This document shows positions 18,591 through 27,199 of a DNA stretch of 64,000 nt, piece by piece. Position 1 is the stretch's first letter. Every line of letters begins with the position of its first letter. The stretch comes from Streptococcaceae bacterium (GTDB lineage: Bacteria; Bacillota; Bacilli; Lactobacillales; Streptococcaceae), in contig CABIZZ010000001.1 in the NCBI GenBank assembly GCA_902363395.1, positions 1,054,001 to 1,118,000 on the forward strand, given 5' to 3'. Both the position numbers and the translations under genes were made by a program. Below the pieces are notes generated by a model that ran no database searches, was not told the origin of the DNA, and saw nothing but the letters and a program-made list of their open reading frames with translations.

Positions 18591-19481
18591 TTAAATATTT
18601 GATAACTGTTTTAAGACTCGGCTAAAATCATCTGGCAGAGAGCTTTCAATTCGGAGCTCCTCTGCCAAAAAAGGATGATAGAAAGCCAAGGAATGGCAAT
18701 GCAAGGCTTGTCGAAGAATCCCATCTTCTAACGAACCTCCATAGAGATCATCTCCCAAAAGTGGAAAACCAATATGAGAAAAATGAACGCGAATCTGATG
18801 GGTCCGGCCTGTATGCAACTGGATATCCACCAGATGAATATCACCGAAAGACTGGACAACTTGGTAGCTGGTATGAGCATACTTGCCACCTTTTGCTACC
18901 TTTCGGGTAATAATGGAGTCTTCATCACGCGCAATGGGGGCAATGATATCCCCCTTGCTTTCCAACTTACCCTTGCCCTTTACCAATGCAAAGTAACGTT
19001 TTTGAATCGTCTTAGCCTGAAGTTGCTTATCCAAGCGAGCATGGGCATAGCCATGTTTGGCAAAAAGCATGATCCCACTGGTATCCTTGTCTAAACGGGT
19101 GACAATATGAACGAGCTGATTTTCATACTGATTGCGAACATAGTAACCCTTGACAAAGTTCGCAATGGTATTGGAATGAAGGGAGCTAGGAATGGATGCC
19201 ACTCCTGCTGGTTTGTTGATAACCAAGAAATGATCGTCTTCGTACAAGATTTCCAAATCACGATCAATGGCTTCCAAGGCTTCATAACCTTCCTCAGAGG
19301 GAATATCAATCGTTACCTTGTCTCCGATATCCAGAAGATAAATGGCATTTTGTTCGACGCCATTGACTAAAATCTGGCCTCCAGAAAACTTGATCTTGGC
19401 CAATAAGCCTTTTGAAACCTGATGTTTCTTCAGAAAGGTTTTAACCTTGACATGTTCATCTGCAATAAACTCGAACCTCAT
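18591..19481 (-). CDS. RluA-family pseudouridine synthase
   Basis: A 296-residue RluA/RluD-type enzyme that converts specific uridines in rRNA to pseudouridine. An N-terminal S4-like region ([18 protein letters not shown]...GQILVNGV) is followed by the catalytic domain: [13 protein letters not shown], and [20 protein letters not shown] with the catalytic Asp. The C-terminal [27 protein letters not shown] is also conserved, split here by the usual short insert. It overlaps nadK by 4 nt (ATGA). The exact target uridine cannot be assigned. Confidence 0.94.
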   Translation of the reverse strand: MRFEFIADEHVKVKTFLKKHQVSKGLLAKIKFSGGQILVNGVEQNAIYLLDIGDKVTIDIPSEEGYEALEAIDRDLEILYEDDHFLVINKPAGVASIPSSLHSNTIANFVKGYYVRNQYENQLVHIVTRLDKDTSGIMLFAKHGYAHARLDKQLQAKTIQKRYFALVKGKGKLESKGDIIAPIARDEDSIITRKVAKGGKYAHTSYQVVQSFGDIHLVDIQLHTGRTHQIRVHFSHIGFPLLGDDLYGGSLEDGILRQALHCHSLAFYHPFLAEELRIESSLPDDFSRVLKQLSNI

Positions 19482-20296
19482 TCGTCAATATCTCCGATAA
19501 AGGCATCCTTGACCCGATTCCAGAAACTGGTATGGCTTGGGCTCGCTACGAAATTGATCTTGTGGTTATCAATCTGGTACTCGATATGGGCGATATTTCG
19601 ATAGGAATAGGTTGAATTATCAACAGAGAGAATGTGAAAACCTGGCCGGCTAGGAGTGATTTCAATCTTATCTTTTTTGGGAACAATAATCGATGACCCC
19701 AAAGTTCGATAGACACGATTATTCAGACTAGCGATTTCAGCAATCTGAAGCGCTTCAATCGTCGGGTGAAGAACAGCTCCTCCCAAAGATTTGTTATAAG
19801 CTGTGCTACCTGTAGGGGTCGAAACCGTAATGCCATCCCCTCTGAATCGCTCAAAATGAACGCCATTGATGGTTAAATCAGCCACCATGGTTCGATCGCT
19901 GCGTTTGATTGTCGCTTCGTTAAGGGCTCGCATAATCTTCGTATCCCCATTATCAAAGGTCACTTTGACATTAAGGATTGGGTAAGATACCTTGGCACCT
20001 GTATCGAACTTGAGATTTTCTACCAACTTGTCAATCTCATCATCTAAATAGTCCGTATAAAATCCAAGATGCCCCGTATGCACTCCAACAAAACGAACCC
20101 GATCTAATTGACTCTCGTACTTATGAAAAGCCGAGAGCAACATACCATCCCCACCGATAGAGATCACGATATCCGGATGCTTCTCAGTTAAGATAAAATT
20201 ATTCTTTTTTAATTTATAACGAAGTTGTTGAAAAACCTCTTCGCTCTGGCGTTTTCGATTCCGAATAATCGAAACCTTTTTACCTGTAGTCCTCAT
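19478..20296 (-). CDS. nadK: NAD kinase
   Basis: NadK (PpnK), 272 residues, phosphorylates NAD to NADP. The diagnostic motifs are [19 protein letters not shown] (GGDG) near residue 42, [13 protein letters not shown] near 68, [16 protein letters not shown] near 118, and [20 protein letters not shown] near 148. The start at MRTTGKKV (20296) follows homologues; the longer in-frame version lies wholly inside relQ. Either way it overlaps relQ, so coupled translation is likely. No strong ribosome site is visible, consistent with that. Confidence 0.96.
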   Translation of the reverse strand: MRTTGKKVSIIRNRKRQSEEVFQQLRYKLKKNNFILTEKHPDIVISIGGDGMLLSAFHKYESQLDRVRFVGVHTGHLGFYTDYLDDEIDKLVENLKFDTGAKVSYPILNVKVTFDNGDTKIMRALNEATIKRSDRTMVADLTINGVHFERFRGDGITVSTPTGSTAYNKSLGGAVLHPTIEALQIAEIASLNNRVYRTLGSSIIVPKKDKIEITPSRPGFHILSVDNSTYSYRNIAHIEYQIDNHKINFVASPSHTSFWNRVKDAFIGDIDE

Positions 20297-20951
20297 CTGT
20301 ATCATCACTATTTCCGACGCCATCGTTTAATTTACGATGCATTGGATCAAAAAGAGCTTGCGCCTCCTGAATGGCATCACGAATGGCACCCATTTCCTCA
20401 TCGAGTTGATAAGCCAAATTCGCGGTGACTTCAAGACGCTTCTTAATCTCGTCCGGAAAATCTCCTTTATATTTGTAATTTAATGAGTGTTCAATGGTGG
20501 CCCAGAAATTCATAGACAAAGTACGAATCTGAATCTCTGCCAAAATCGTTTCATAGCCATTAATGGTATCTACTGGATACTCTACCACTACATGATAGCT
20601 TCGATACCCACTTGATTTCTTGTGACGAATATAGTCTCGTTCTTGAACCACGCGCATATCCTGACGCTTCCGCAAGACTTCTAGGACTTCGTCTACGTCA
20701 TCTACAAATTGAACCATGATCCTCAGACCAGCAATATCTTGCATATCTTGAGCCAGGTTCTCTTCAGATATACTTCTGCGTTCCATCTTTTCGAGAATAC
20801 TCTCAATCGGCTTCACACGACCGGTCACAAACTCGATTGGGGAATGCTTTTGTTGTTTGCGATACTGCTTTCTTATCCCACGAAGTTTAATCTTCAACTC
20901 CCCAACTGCTTGGATATAGGGATCTAAAAAATTTTCCCAATCAATCGCCAT
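20280..20951 (-). CDS. relQ: Small alarmone synthetase RelQ
   Basis: A 223-residue single-domain (p)ppGpp synthetase (RelQ/YjbM type) without hydrolase or regulatory domains. Conserved parts: [17 protein letters not shown] (about 39), [21 protein letters not shown] (about 73), [20 protein letters not shown] (about 104), and [25 protein letters not shown] (about 139). RelQ-type enzymes act as tetramers. It leads the relQ-nadK-rlu-pta cluster and is divergent from the CYTH gene, an arrangement common in streptococci. Confidence 0.96.
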   Translation of the reverse strand: MAIDWENFLDPYIQAVGELKIKLRGIRKQYRKQQKHSPIEFVTGRVKPIESILEKMERRSISEENLAQDMQDIAGLRIMVQFVDDVDEVLEVLRKRQDMRVVQERDYIRHKKSSGYRSYHVVVEYPVDTINGYETILAEIQIRTLSMNFWATIEHSLNYKYKGDFPDEIKKRLEVTANLAYQLDEEMGAIRDAIQEAQALFDPMHRKLNDGVGNSDDTDEDYR

Positions 20952-21046
20952 TGAATCACCTTGTCATCTCAAAGTTTTTTGTATAAAATAAACACATCTA
21001 TTATTATATCATAAAGAGCTTGCAAACGAAAGAAAAGGACGTAGCT

Positions 21047-21613
21047 ATGAATCATTTAGAAATTGAATTTAAAACCTTACTAACCAAAGAAGAGTACCAT
21101 TCTCTAGAAGACTTTTTCAAGGACCAACCTCCTATCCGACAAACCAATCACTATATTGACACGCCCGACCAAGCTATCCGGAATCATCGGATGGCCTTGC
21201 GAATTCGTACCTTAGCTGATCGGGCTGAGCTAACCCTTAAAGTACCGCAAGATGCGGGACATTTTGAATACAATCAAGCCCTTACTTTTGAACAAGTAGA
21301 AGCCTTTCTCTCCAAGAAGAAACTCCCTCAAGGTGAGATTGCCAGCTTTCTCACTGCTTTAGACATTCCTCTAACTTCCTTAGATGTCTGGGGAAGTCTA
21401 GAAACAGAGAGACGGGAGAAAAGAATCCCTAAAGGATTATTAGCTTTTGACCGTAGTCGCTATAACTCTATCGAGGACTATGAGTTGGAGATGGAGGTAG
21501 ATGACGCCTCAGATGAAACTTATTTTCACGAATTTCTCAAGGAAAAACAAATTGAATACAAGCCAGCAAAAAGTAAAGTAGCAAGATTGGCTCAAAGTTT
21601 GCTAAAAAGCTGA
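21047..21613 (+). CDS. CYTH domain protein, putative triphosphatase
   Basis: A 188-residue CYTH (triphosphate tunnel) protein. The signature ExExK is seen as EIEFK at residues 4-8. Basic/acidic barrel strands follow (ALRIRTLADRAELTLKVP, about 58; YELEMEVDDASDE, about 145). Such enzymes hydrolyse inorganic triphosphate, thiamine triphosphate or related molecules, and pair naturally with nucleotide metabolism. The ATG at 21047 has AAAAGGA upstream; the longer frame is not used. It is divergent from relQ and leads into prs. Confidence 0.88.
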   Translation: MNHLEIEFKTLLTKEEYHSLEDFFKDQPPIRQTNHYIDTPDQAIRNHRMALRIRTLADRAELTLKVPQDAGHFEYNQALTFEQVEAFLSKKKLPQGEIASFLTALDIPLTSLDVWGSLETERREKRIPKGLLAFDRSRYNSIEDYELEMEVDDASDETYFHEFLKEKQIEYKPAKSKVARLAQSLLKS

Positions 21614-21675
21614 AATTACTGAATTTTTTTGCTAAAATAAGACTAGACAAAAATATCTAAATGAGGATCAAACAC

Positions 21676-22632
21676 ATGTCAGAAAAAAACAATATGAAGC
21701 TCTTCGCACTCAACTCCAACCAAGAAATTGCACAAAAAATTTCGGAAGTTGCTGGCATCCCACTCGGAAAGCTTTCTTCACGTCAATTCTCAGATGGTGA
21801 AATCCAAATTAATATCGAAGAAAGTGTGCGTGGATATGATATTTACATCATCCAATCTACTAGCTTCCCAGTGAACAATCACTTAATGGAATTGTTAATC
21901 ATGGTAGATGCTTGCCAACGAGCAAGTGCCCATACCGTAAACGTGGTCCTTCCATACTTTGGGTATGCTCGTCAAGACCGCACTGCTGCTCCTCGCGAAC
22001 CAATTACAGCAAAATTAGTTGCCAACATGCTTGTCAAGGCAGGGGTAGACCGTGTTGTAACCCTCGATCTTCATGCGGTTCAAGTACAAGGCTTCTTCGA
22101 TATCCCAGTAGACAACTTGTTCACGATTCCTCTATTTGCTGATCACTATATCAAACAAGGTTTAACCGGTTCAGATGTAGTGGTTGTTAGCCCTAAAAAT
22201 TCTGGAGTGAAACGCGCACGCAATCTTGCAGAATATCTAGATGCCCCAATTGCTATCATCGACTACGCCCAAGACGATTCTAGCCGTGACGAGGGCTACA
22301 TCATCGGGGATGTTAAAGGTAAAAAAGCAATCCTGATCGATGATATTCTAAATACAGGAAAAACCTTCTCTGAGGCTGCAAAAATTGTTCAACGCGACGG
22401 CGCCACTGAGATTTATGCCGTTTCTAGTCACGGACTTTTCGTTAAGGGAGCCGCAGACCTACTGGATCAAGCACCGATTAAAGAGATTTTGGTTACAGAC
22501 TCTGTAGCAACCAATGAACAAAAACCAAAAAATGTAAAATACATTACTGCAAGTGAATTGATTGGAGATGCTCTTGTTCGTATCCAAGAGCGAAAACCGG
22601 TTAGTCCACTCTTTGCATACCATAAGAAATAA
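21676..22632 (+). CDS. prs: Ribose-phosphate pyrophosphokinase
   Basis: PRPP synthetase, 318 residues, makes PRPP from ribose 5-phosphate and ATP for purine, pyrimidine, NAD, His and Trp pathways. Conserved parts: [20 protein letters not shown] (about 32), [20 protein letters not shown] (about 92), the cation site [14 protein letters not shown] (about 126), and the PRPP loop [14 protein letters not shown] (about 218). The start at [10 protein letters not shown] has GAGG upstream. Streptococci often carry two prs genes; this one lies next to a cysteine desulfurase. Confidence 0.96.
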   Translation: MSEKNNMKLFALNSNQEIAQKISEVAGIPLGKLSSRQFSDGEIQINIEESVRGYDIYIIQSTSFPVNNHLMELLIMVDACQRASAHTVNVVLPYFGYARQDRTAAPREPITAKLVANMLVKAGVDRVVTLDLHAVQVQGFFDIPVDNLFTIPLFADHYIKQGLTGSDVVVVSPKNSGVKRARNLAEYLDAPIAIIDYAQDDSSRDEGYIIGDVKGKKAILIDDILNTGKTFSEAAKIVQRDGATEIYAVSSHGLFVKGAADLLDQAPIKEILVTDSVATNEQKPKNVKYITASELIGDALVRIQERKPVSPLFAYHKK

Positions 22633-22641
22633 GGTGATGGC

Positions 22642-23769
22642 GTGATTTATTTTGACAATGCAGCAACCACTCCTCTAAGCCCAGGAGTAATTAAGGTGAT
22701 GACAGAAACGATGGAAACTAGTTTCGGAAATCCCTCTAGCCTCCACTCCCACGGCCGCCAAGCGAAAAAGATTCTTAGAGATGCTAGGGAATGCGTTGCA
22801 ACTTGTTTAAAGACCTCTAGTCAACAGATTATCTTCACTTCTGGCGGGACCGAAAGCAATAACACAGTTATAAAGGGCTACTGTCTCAAACATAGACAGC
22901 AAGGGAAGCATATTATTACCACGGCTATTGAGCACCATGCCGTTCTGGAACCAATTGAGTACTTGGTCCAAGAATATGGATTTGAAGTAACCATCATTCA
23001 ACCGGTCGATCAAAAGATTCGACCTGAAGATATTCGAGCTGCACTTCGTCCCGATACAATTTTAGTATCTACCATGTATGCCAACAACGAAACGGGTGAT
23101 CTCTTGCCTATCAAGGACATTTCAGACCTTTTAAAAGACCATCCTGCTGCTTTTCATGTCGATGCAGTTCAAGCTGTTGGTAAACTTGCTGTAGCCCCTG
23201 AAGAGCTAGGAGTTGATTTTCTAACCGCATCGGCCCATAAATTTCACGGACCTAAGGGAGTTGGTTTTCTCTATGCTAAAAAGCCTGACTTCTTCAATCT
23301 CTTACACGGAGGTGACCAAGAAGACAAGCGTCGAGCTAGTACAGAGAACTTGATTTCAATTGCAGGAATGGCTCAAGCCCTCAAAGAAGCAACTGATCAG
23401 TTAGACGCAAATTATCAGTACATTCAGCGCTTATCTGATCGTATCCTAACTGGCCTAGAAGATTTAGATTTCTATCTGAATAGCACAGACTCCAAACTTC
23501 CTCATGTCTTGAACATTGGCTTCCCTGGTATCAGCAATGATATCTTACTGCTTCGTTTAGATATGGCGGGAATTTCAGTCTCAACTGGCTCGGCTTGTAC
23601 TGCGGGGACTGTTCAGCCAAGTCACGTCCTTGCAGCTTATTACGGCGAAGATTCACCCCGCTTGAAGGAATCTATTCGCATTAGTTTATCCGAATTCAAT
23701 ACGACTGCTGAAGTCGATACTTATATAACAACTATTCACAAAATTTTAGGAGAATTACATGGCATTTGA
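22642..23769 (+). CDS. Cysteine desulfurase (NifS/IscS family)
   Basis: A PLP enzyme of 375 residues releasing sulfur from cysteine. It opens IYFDNAATTPLSPGVI; the PLP-binding His/Lys region is TASAHKFHGPKGVGFLY (about 193-209); the catalytic Cys loop is SVSTGSACTAGTVQPSHVL (about 313-331). Likely roles are tRNA thiolation or Fe-S assembly; with no iscU or thiI in view it cannot be narrowed. GTG start after AAGGTGATG, 9 nt from prs. It overlaps the DUF1831 gene by 11 nt. Confidence 0.93.
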   Translation: MIYFDNAATTPLSPGVIKVMTETMETSFGNPSSLHSHGRQAKKILRDARECVATCLKTSSQQIIFTSGGTESNNTVIKGYCLKHRQQGKHIITTAIEHHAVLEPIEYLVQEYGFEVTIIQPVDQKIRPEDIRAALRPDTILVSTMYANNETGDLLPIKDISDLLKDHPAAFHVDAVQAVGKLAVAPEELGVDFLTASAHKFHGPKGVGFLYAKKPDFFNLLHGGDQEDKRRASTENLISIAGMAQALKEATDQLDANYQYIQRLSDRILTGLEDLDFYLNSTDSKLPHVLNIGFPGISNDILLLRLDMAGISVSTGSACTAGTVQPSHVLAAYYGEDSPRLKESIRISLSEFNTTAEVDTYITTIHKILGELHGI

Positions 23770-24106
23770 AACATCTGTCTCATTACCAAACTGCGATTAC
23801 ACATACGCAATCCATCCAAATATTAAAAAATATACCCTACGCGACAATACCTTTGCACAAACAAAGGTTGGAAACTACGAATTAAATCGTTTGTTAGAAG
23901 CTATTCCAAATAGCGGAGATGGCTTTAAGTTAAAAATTATCATCAATAAGGATTTAACAGGATTTAAAATTAACATTACTGACAAGTCAGGCCTTCGTTT
24001 GGTAAATATTTTTAAAAATCCAGAAAACAAGATTATCCAACAAAAATTCTACTTCCTCATGGACAGTTTAGTTGAACGTGAAATCTTTGAAAGGATTGAA
24101 AACTAA
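23759..24106 (+). CDS. DUF1831 protein
   Basis: A 115-residue protein of DUF1831, a family confined mainly to Lactobacillales. It begins MAFETSVSLPNCDYTYAIHP and has a mixed alpha/beta pattern without membrane segments. It overlaps the desulfurase gene by 11 nt and the next gene by 1 nt, so it is almost certainly co-translated. The steady pairing with a cysteine desulfurase suggests a link to sulfur transfer, but no function is known. Confidence 0.82.
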   Translation: MAFETSVSLPNCDYTYAIHPNIKKYTLRDNTFAQTKVGNYELNRLLEAIPNSGDGFKLKIIINKDLTGFKINITDKSGLRLVNIFKNPENKIIQQKFYFLMDSLVEREIFERIEN

Positions 24107-24342
24107 TGACCAATGGTCCTGTAGTCCTCACCTATTTGGATGCATACCAAAAGGAACGTCAGGTTAACTACGACAACATAGATCACTGTCTATTAGCCTT
24201 CTCAGGCTGTGTGACCATTCCAGATTCCTATCAGGTTGTTTCTGTGACCTACAAGGGACAAACCTTACCTTTCACTGGAAAAATCGGTGAGTTCTATCGC
24301 TATCTGATTCAGTTTGATCAGAGTTTAAGAAATTCCAATTAA
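24106..24342 (+). CDS. DUF4649 family protein
   Basis: A 78-residue protein matching DUF4649 in pattern: VVLTYLDAYQKERQVNYD at the start and SYQVVSVTYKGQTLPFTG in the middle. No catalytic motif is visible. It is the last gene of the prs-desulfurase cluster, overlapping DUF1831 by 1 nt and followed by a terminator. Function unknown. Confidence 0.75.
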   Translation: MTNGPVVLTYLDAYQKERQVNYDNIDHCLLAFSGCVTIPDSYQVVSVTYKGQTLPFTGKIGEFYRYLIQFDQSLRNSN

Positions 24343-24346
24343 GAAA

Positions 24347-24373
24347 GAAAAACACCGTTTTGGTGTTTTTTTA
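24347..24373 (+). terminator. Terminator after DUF4649
   Basis: AAAACACC, GTTT loop, GGTGTTTT, then T-run. A short but clear hairpin separating the cluster from rex. Confidence 0.8.
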
Positions 24374-24384
24374 GTAGAAGATAG

Positions 24385-24413
24385 TTGCTTTATTCACAAA
24401 CTTTTTATAAAAT
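24385..24413 (+). promoter_or_regulatory. Promoter of rex
   Basis: TTGCTT (24385-24390), a 17-nt spacer, TAAAAT (24408-24413). The spacer contains TTCACAA, half of a Rex-type operator, so autoregulation is possible but unproven. Confidence 0.55.
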
Positions 24414-24435
24414 AGATTTGAAAGGTTGTGATATT

Positions 24436-25080
24436 GTGAAACAAGATAAGACTAATCCAATTCCTCGTGCTACTGCCAAACGACTCTCCTTGTATTACCG
24501 CATTTTTAAACGCTTTAATGCAGAGAAAATCGAACGAGCAAATTCAAAACAGATTGCTGAAGCCATCGGGATTGATTCCGCAACTGTTCGTCGTGACTTC
24601 TCCTACTTTGGAGAGCTAGGACGACGTGGTTTTGGTTATGATGTCAAAAAGTTAATGAACTTCTTTGCTGATCTCTTGAATGATAACTCCATCACCAATG
24701 TTGCTATCGTCGGGATTGGAAATATGGGGAGTGCCCTTCTTCACTATCGCTTCCATGAGCGAAACAAAATGAAAATTGTCATGGCATTCGATACGGATGA
24801 TCATGAGTTAGTCGGCACTAAAAGTAAAGATGGTATTCCGATTTACGGAATCTCCACACTAAAAGAAAAACTTGAGGGACAAGAGATTCAAACAGCCATT
24901 TTAACCGTTCCAAGTGTAAAATCTCAAGAAGTTGCAGATTTACTGGTTGAAGCTGGTATCAAGGGAATCCTTAGCTTTTCTCCAGTCCACTTAACAGTTC
25001 CAAAAGATGTGGTAGTCCAATATGTCGACCTAACCAGTGAACTGCAAACCCTTCTCTACTTTATGCGCAAGAATTCATGA
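24436..25080 (+). CDS. rex: Redox-sensing transcriptional repressor Rex
   Basis: Rex, 214 residues, senses the NADH/NAD ratio and represses fermentation genes when NADH is low. The N-terminal winged helix (about 1-75) includes [20 protein letters not shown]. The Rossmann domain has [17 protein letters not shown] at about 88-104, followed by the domain-swapped C-terminal helix. The GTG at 24436 is chosen from family length and AAAGG upstream; the longer frame covers the promoter. It is a plausible regulator of lactate and acetate metabolism genes in this window. Confidence 0.95.
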   Translation: MKQDKTNPIPRATAKRLSLYYRIFKRFNAEKIERANSKQIAEAIGIDSATVRRDFSYFGELGRRGFGYDVKKLMNFFADLLNDNSITNVAIVGIGNMGSALLHYRFHERNKMKIVMAFDTDDHELVGTKSKDGIPIYGISTLKEKLEGQEIQTAILTVPSVKSQEVADLLVEAGIKGILSFSPVHLTVPKDVVVQYVDLTSELQTLLYFMRKNS

Positions 25081-25085
25081 TAAGC

Positions 25086-25265
25086 AAAGAGGCTGGGACA
25101 AAAGTCCTAGCCTCTCAATTGTCTTTGGATGATCGAGCAAGACGCAGTGGTTGAGTGGGCTCTACTACGCTGATTTTATCAGCTTTTACAGCCTTACTCA
25201 ACTGTGCGGAGGTGGGATGACGAAATCGAATTCTAACGAATTACCGATTTCTGTCCCACTCTCTT
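25086..25265 (+). repeat. Intergenic palindromic repeat between convergent rex and radC
   Basis: About 180 bp with hairpins at both ends: AGAGGCTGGGAC/GTCCTAGCCTCT at 25088-25115, and GTGGGA...TCCCAC at 25212-25259 with an inner AAATCG...CGATTT pairing. A small CTGAT/ATCAG hairpin lies between. The GAGGCTGGGAC type of end is familiar from intergenic repeats of several streptococci. A T-run after the right hairpin suggests it also ends rex transcription. No coding potential is credible here. No second copy is seen in this window. Confidence 0.6.
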
Positions 25266-25268
25266 TTT

Positions 25269-25952
25269 CTATACCAATAAATCTGTTTCTTCCCGGTAGC
25301 TATAATAATCATCAGTTGAGACAATCAGATGGTCCAGAAAAACAATTCCTAGACAATTGCAGGCTTCAATCATTTGTTGGGTGACACCATCATCATTCTT
25401 GCTAGGATGAATGATCCCGGACGGATGGTTGTGAACCAAGATTAAAGATGTTGCCATATGCTTGATGGCATAGTGCAAGATTTCTCGTGGTTCAGCAATG
25501 CTACGATTGACTGTTCCGATAAAAATCACTTGCTGATGGATAATTTGATTTTGAGTATTCAGATATAAGGCCAGTAAATGCTCCTGTTTCTCATGGCCTA
25601 TTTTTTGTTGCATCATTTTTGCCAGCTTCTGACTACTCATGATTTGTTCCGTTTCAATCACTTCAGAAGTCTGTATTCGTTTCCCTAGTTCAATAGCAGC
25701 TAACAACTCAATAGCCTTTACTTTCCCGATTCCTGGAACTTCCTGTAACTCCTGAAAACTCATACTAGCCAGTTCTTTTAAACTCTTTAGTGAGCCCAGC
25801 AGGTCCTGAGCGATCTCGTAGACTGGTTTATTTTTGTTCCCCGTCCGTAATAAGATGGACAGCAATTCTTGATGACTGAGCTTATCAGGGCCTTCTGTAA
25901 GGAAGCGTTCTCTAGGTAAGAGACCAGATTCTTGAAATACAATATGATACAT
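25269..25952 (-). CDS. radC: RadC family JAMM-domain protein
   Basis: RadC, 227 residues. The N-terminal helix-hairpin-helix part ([22 protein letters not shown], about 62-83) precedes a JAMM/MPN metalloprotease-like domain with the motif [17 protein letters not shown] (about 170-186). The name is historical; a direct repair role is not supported in streptococci, and the gene is competence-induced in pneumococcus. The start at 25952 has GAGGAGG 6 nt upstream. That site lies in the 3' arm of a hairpin (25959-25990). Confidence 0.92.
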   Translation of the reverse strand: MYHIVFQESGLLPRERFLTEGPDKLSHQELLSILLRTGNKNKPVYEIAQDLLGSLKSLKELASMSFQELQEVPGIGKVKAIELLAAIELGKRIQTSEVIETEQIMSSQKLAKMMQQKIGHEKQEHLLALYLNTQNQIIHQQVIFIGTVNRSIAEPREILHYAIKHMATSLILVHNHPSGIIHPSKNDDGVTQQMIEACNCLGIVFLDHLIVSTDDYYSYREETDLLV

Positions 25953-25958
25953 AAAAAA

Positions 25959-25996
25959 CCTCCTCAATTAATAATTCGCAATTGAGGAGGAAAAAA
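25959..25996 (-). promoter_or_regulatory. Hairpin covering the radC ribosome site
   Basis: Minus strand: CCTCCTCAATT (25980-25990), 10-nt loop, AATTGAGGAGG (25959-25969), then TTTTTT and the radC ATG. The perfect 11-bp stem with a T-run looks like a terminator of the upstream gene, while its 3' arm is the radC Shine-Dalgarno sequence. The loop region contains TGCGAATT, one base from a cin-box, with a T-run about 10 nt upstream. Confidence 0.6.
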
Positions 25997-26012
25997 GACG
26001 ATTCTGTATAAA

Positions 26013-26291
26013 TTAAATTGGACAAACTACTTCTCTTAAGTTTTCAAGAATTCGAGTTTCTTCATTTGAGAAGTTAATTCTATAGCATTCTTGCACTTGT
26101 TCCAAAGAAGCAAGAAATTGACGAATTTCGTATCGAACTAAGTGTTCTTGATCATCAGGAATGTTTTCAATGGTTTCGAAGACCTGTTCAACTTCGTAGA
26201 TCCCCTTGGTAATGAGCGCTGTTTTAGGGAAATCATTGACCAGTAAGCCATAGAAGTTTCTTAACAAAGTATAGATATCTTCTGTGCGCAT
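26013..26291 (-). CDS. Hypothetical protein (92 aa)
   Basis: Not recognised. The protein begins MRTEDIYTLLRNFYGLLVND and is acidic and mostly helical by pattern, with no membrane segment, and ends REVVCPI. A TATAAT -10 (26326-26331) and a GGAGG site 7 nt before the ATG support real expression. It lies between srtA and radC in the same direction. The T-tailed hairpin just downstream would end its transcript. It could be a small helical adaptor; no function is claimed. Confidence 0.7.
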   Translation of the reverse strand: MRTEDIYTLLRNFYGLLVNDFPKTALITKGIYEVEQVFETIENIPDDQEHLVRYEIRQFLASLEQVQECYRINFSNEETRILENLREVVCPI

Positions 26292-26410
26292 TCAGTTCCT
26301 CCAAGCTTCTTTCTATCACTCTTCTATTATAAAATAGAAAGCATGCAAAAATATGTCAGTCAGGTAACATTTTATGACTATCCTCTTACAAGTTGGCAGA
26401 AAATTAACAG

Positions 26411-26437
26411 AAAAAAAGAGGTCAAAGACCTCTTTTT
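26411..26437 (-). terminator. Terminator of the gyrA-srtA operon
   Basis: Minus strand: AAAGAGGTC, TTT loop, GACCTCTTT, followed by more T. It lies 8 nt after srtA. Confidence 0.88.
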
Positions 26438-26444
26438 AAGTTGA

Positions 26445-27191
26445 TTATAATTGCATTTGATTATAAGATTTTGTGAAAGCTTCCAGTATATCTTTTGGCG
26501 CTTTTGAGTAATCTACTGAAGTTTCCAAAGTCCCTTTTACAATCGTACGATAAGTTGCTGCAGCATCCTCACAGGTCACCAAGGTGATTTCATTAACCCC
26601 TTCACGATCTGCAATGACATCGACCCGATCTGGTGTCACTGTCTCAACAGAATTGATGACATAGGTATATACCTTTTCTTTATCAGTGATATAGATTTTC
26701 ATTCCAGCTTTGGCATGTTCTAACGGGGAAAAGAGCATTTCATTTGCCCCTGTTAAACCAAAGACATGGTGACTAGCCAAGGAGTAATTTCTTTGCCCCA
26801 TAACCTGGTCCTCTTTCATGGTACCTGCCCCATAATAGAGTCCCACATTATCTAATCCTTTAAAAATCGGAAGGTTCATCTTCAACTCAGGAATTGCTAT
26901 CCCCCCAATAACAGGCAACTTCTGCGCCTGCCACTGGGCATTGATAACAGATTCTGTAGAAAGCGATTTGACTTCTTTAAAATCAAAGCTAGTCTTGGCA
27001 TCTTTATTCTTATCGATGGTCTTTTTCGATACCTTGCTGACCTGGTACTGATTGGTATGCCACACCATGATCATGTTCCGAATCGGAGCATTAAAAATCA
27101 AGGCAATAGACAAAAGGATCAGTAAGGTAGCAAAGATATTAATCAAGCGATTGCGTAAGCTTGTTTTCTTCTTTTTTCTTCTTGAAGCCAT
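26445..27191 (-). CDS. srtA: Class A sortase
   Basis: SrtA, 248 residues, the membrane transpeptidase that anchors LPXTG proteins to the peptidoglycan. After a basic head (SRRKKKKTSLRNR) there is one membrane helix (about 16-36). Catalytic residues are His141 in LASHHVFG, Cys207 in TLVTCEDA and Arg215 in ATYRTIVKG. It starts 8 nt after gyrA; the gyrA-srtA pairing is standard in streptococci. Length is normal. Confidence 0.97.
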   Translation of the reverse strand: MASRRKKKKTSLRNRLINIFATLLILLSIALIFNAPIRNMIMVWHTNQYQVSKVSKKTIDKNKDAKTSFDFKEVKSLSTESVINAQWQAQKLPVIGGIAIPELKMNLPIFKGLDNVGLYYGAGTMKEDQVMGQRNYSLASHHVFGLTGANEMLFSPLEHAKAGMKIYITDKEKVYTYVINSVETVTPDRVDVIADREGVNEITLVTCEDAAATYRTIVKGTLETSVDYSKAPKDILEAFTKSYNQMQL

Positions 27192-27199
27192 TATTTATC

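Noticed and set aside
25151..25384. Plus-strand frame of 77 codons over the repeat after rex
   Set aside because: It crosses the palindromic element and the 3' end of radC; no ribosome site.
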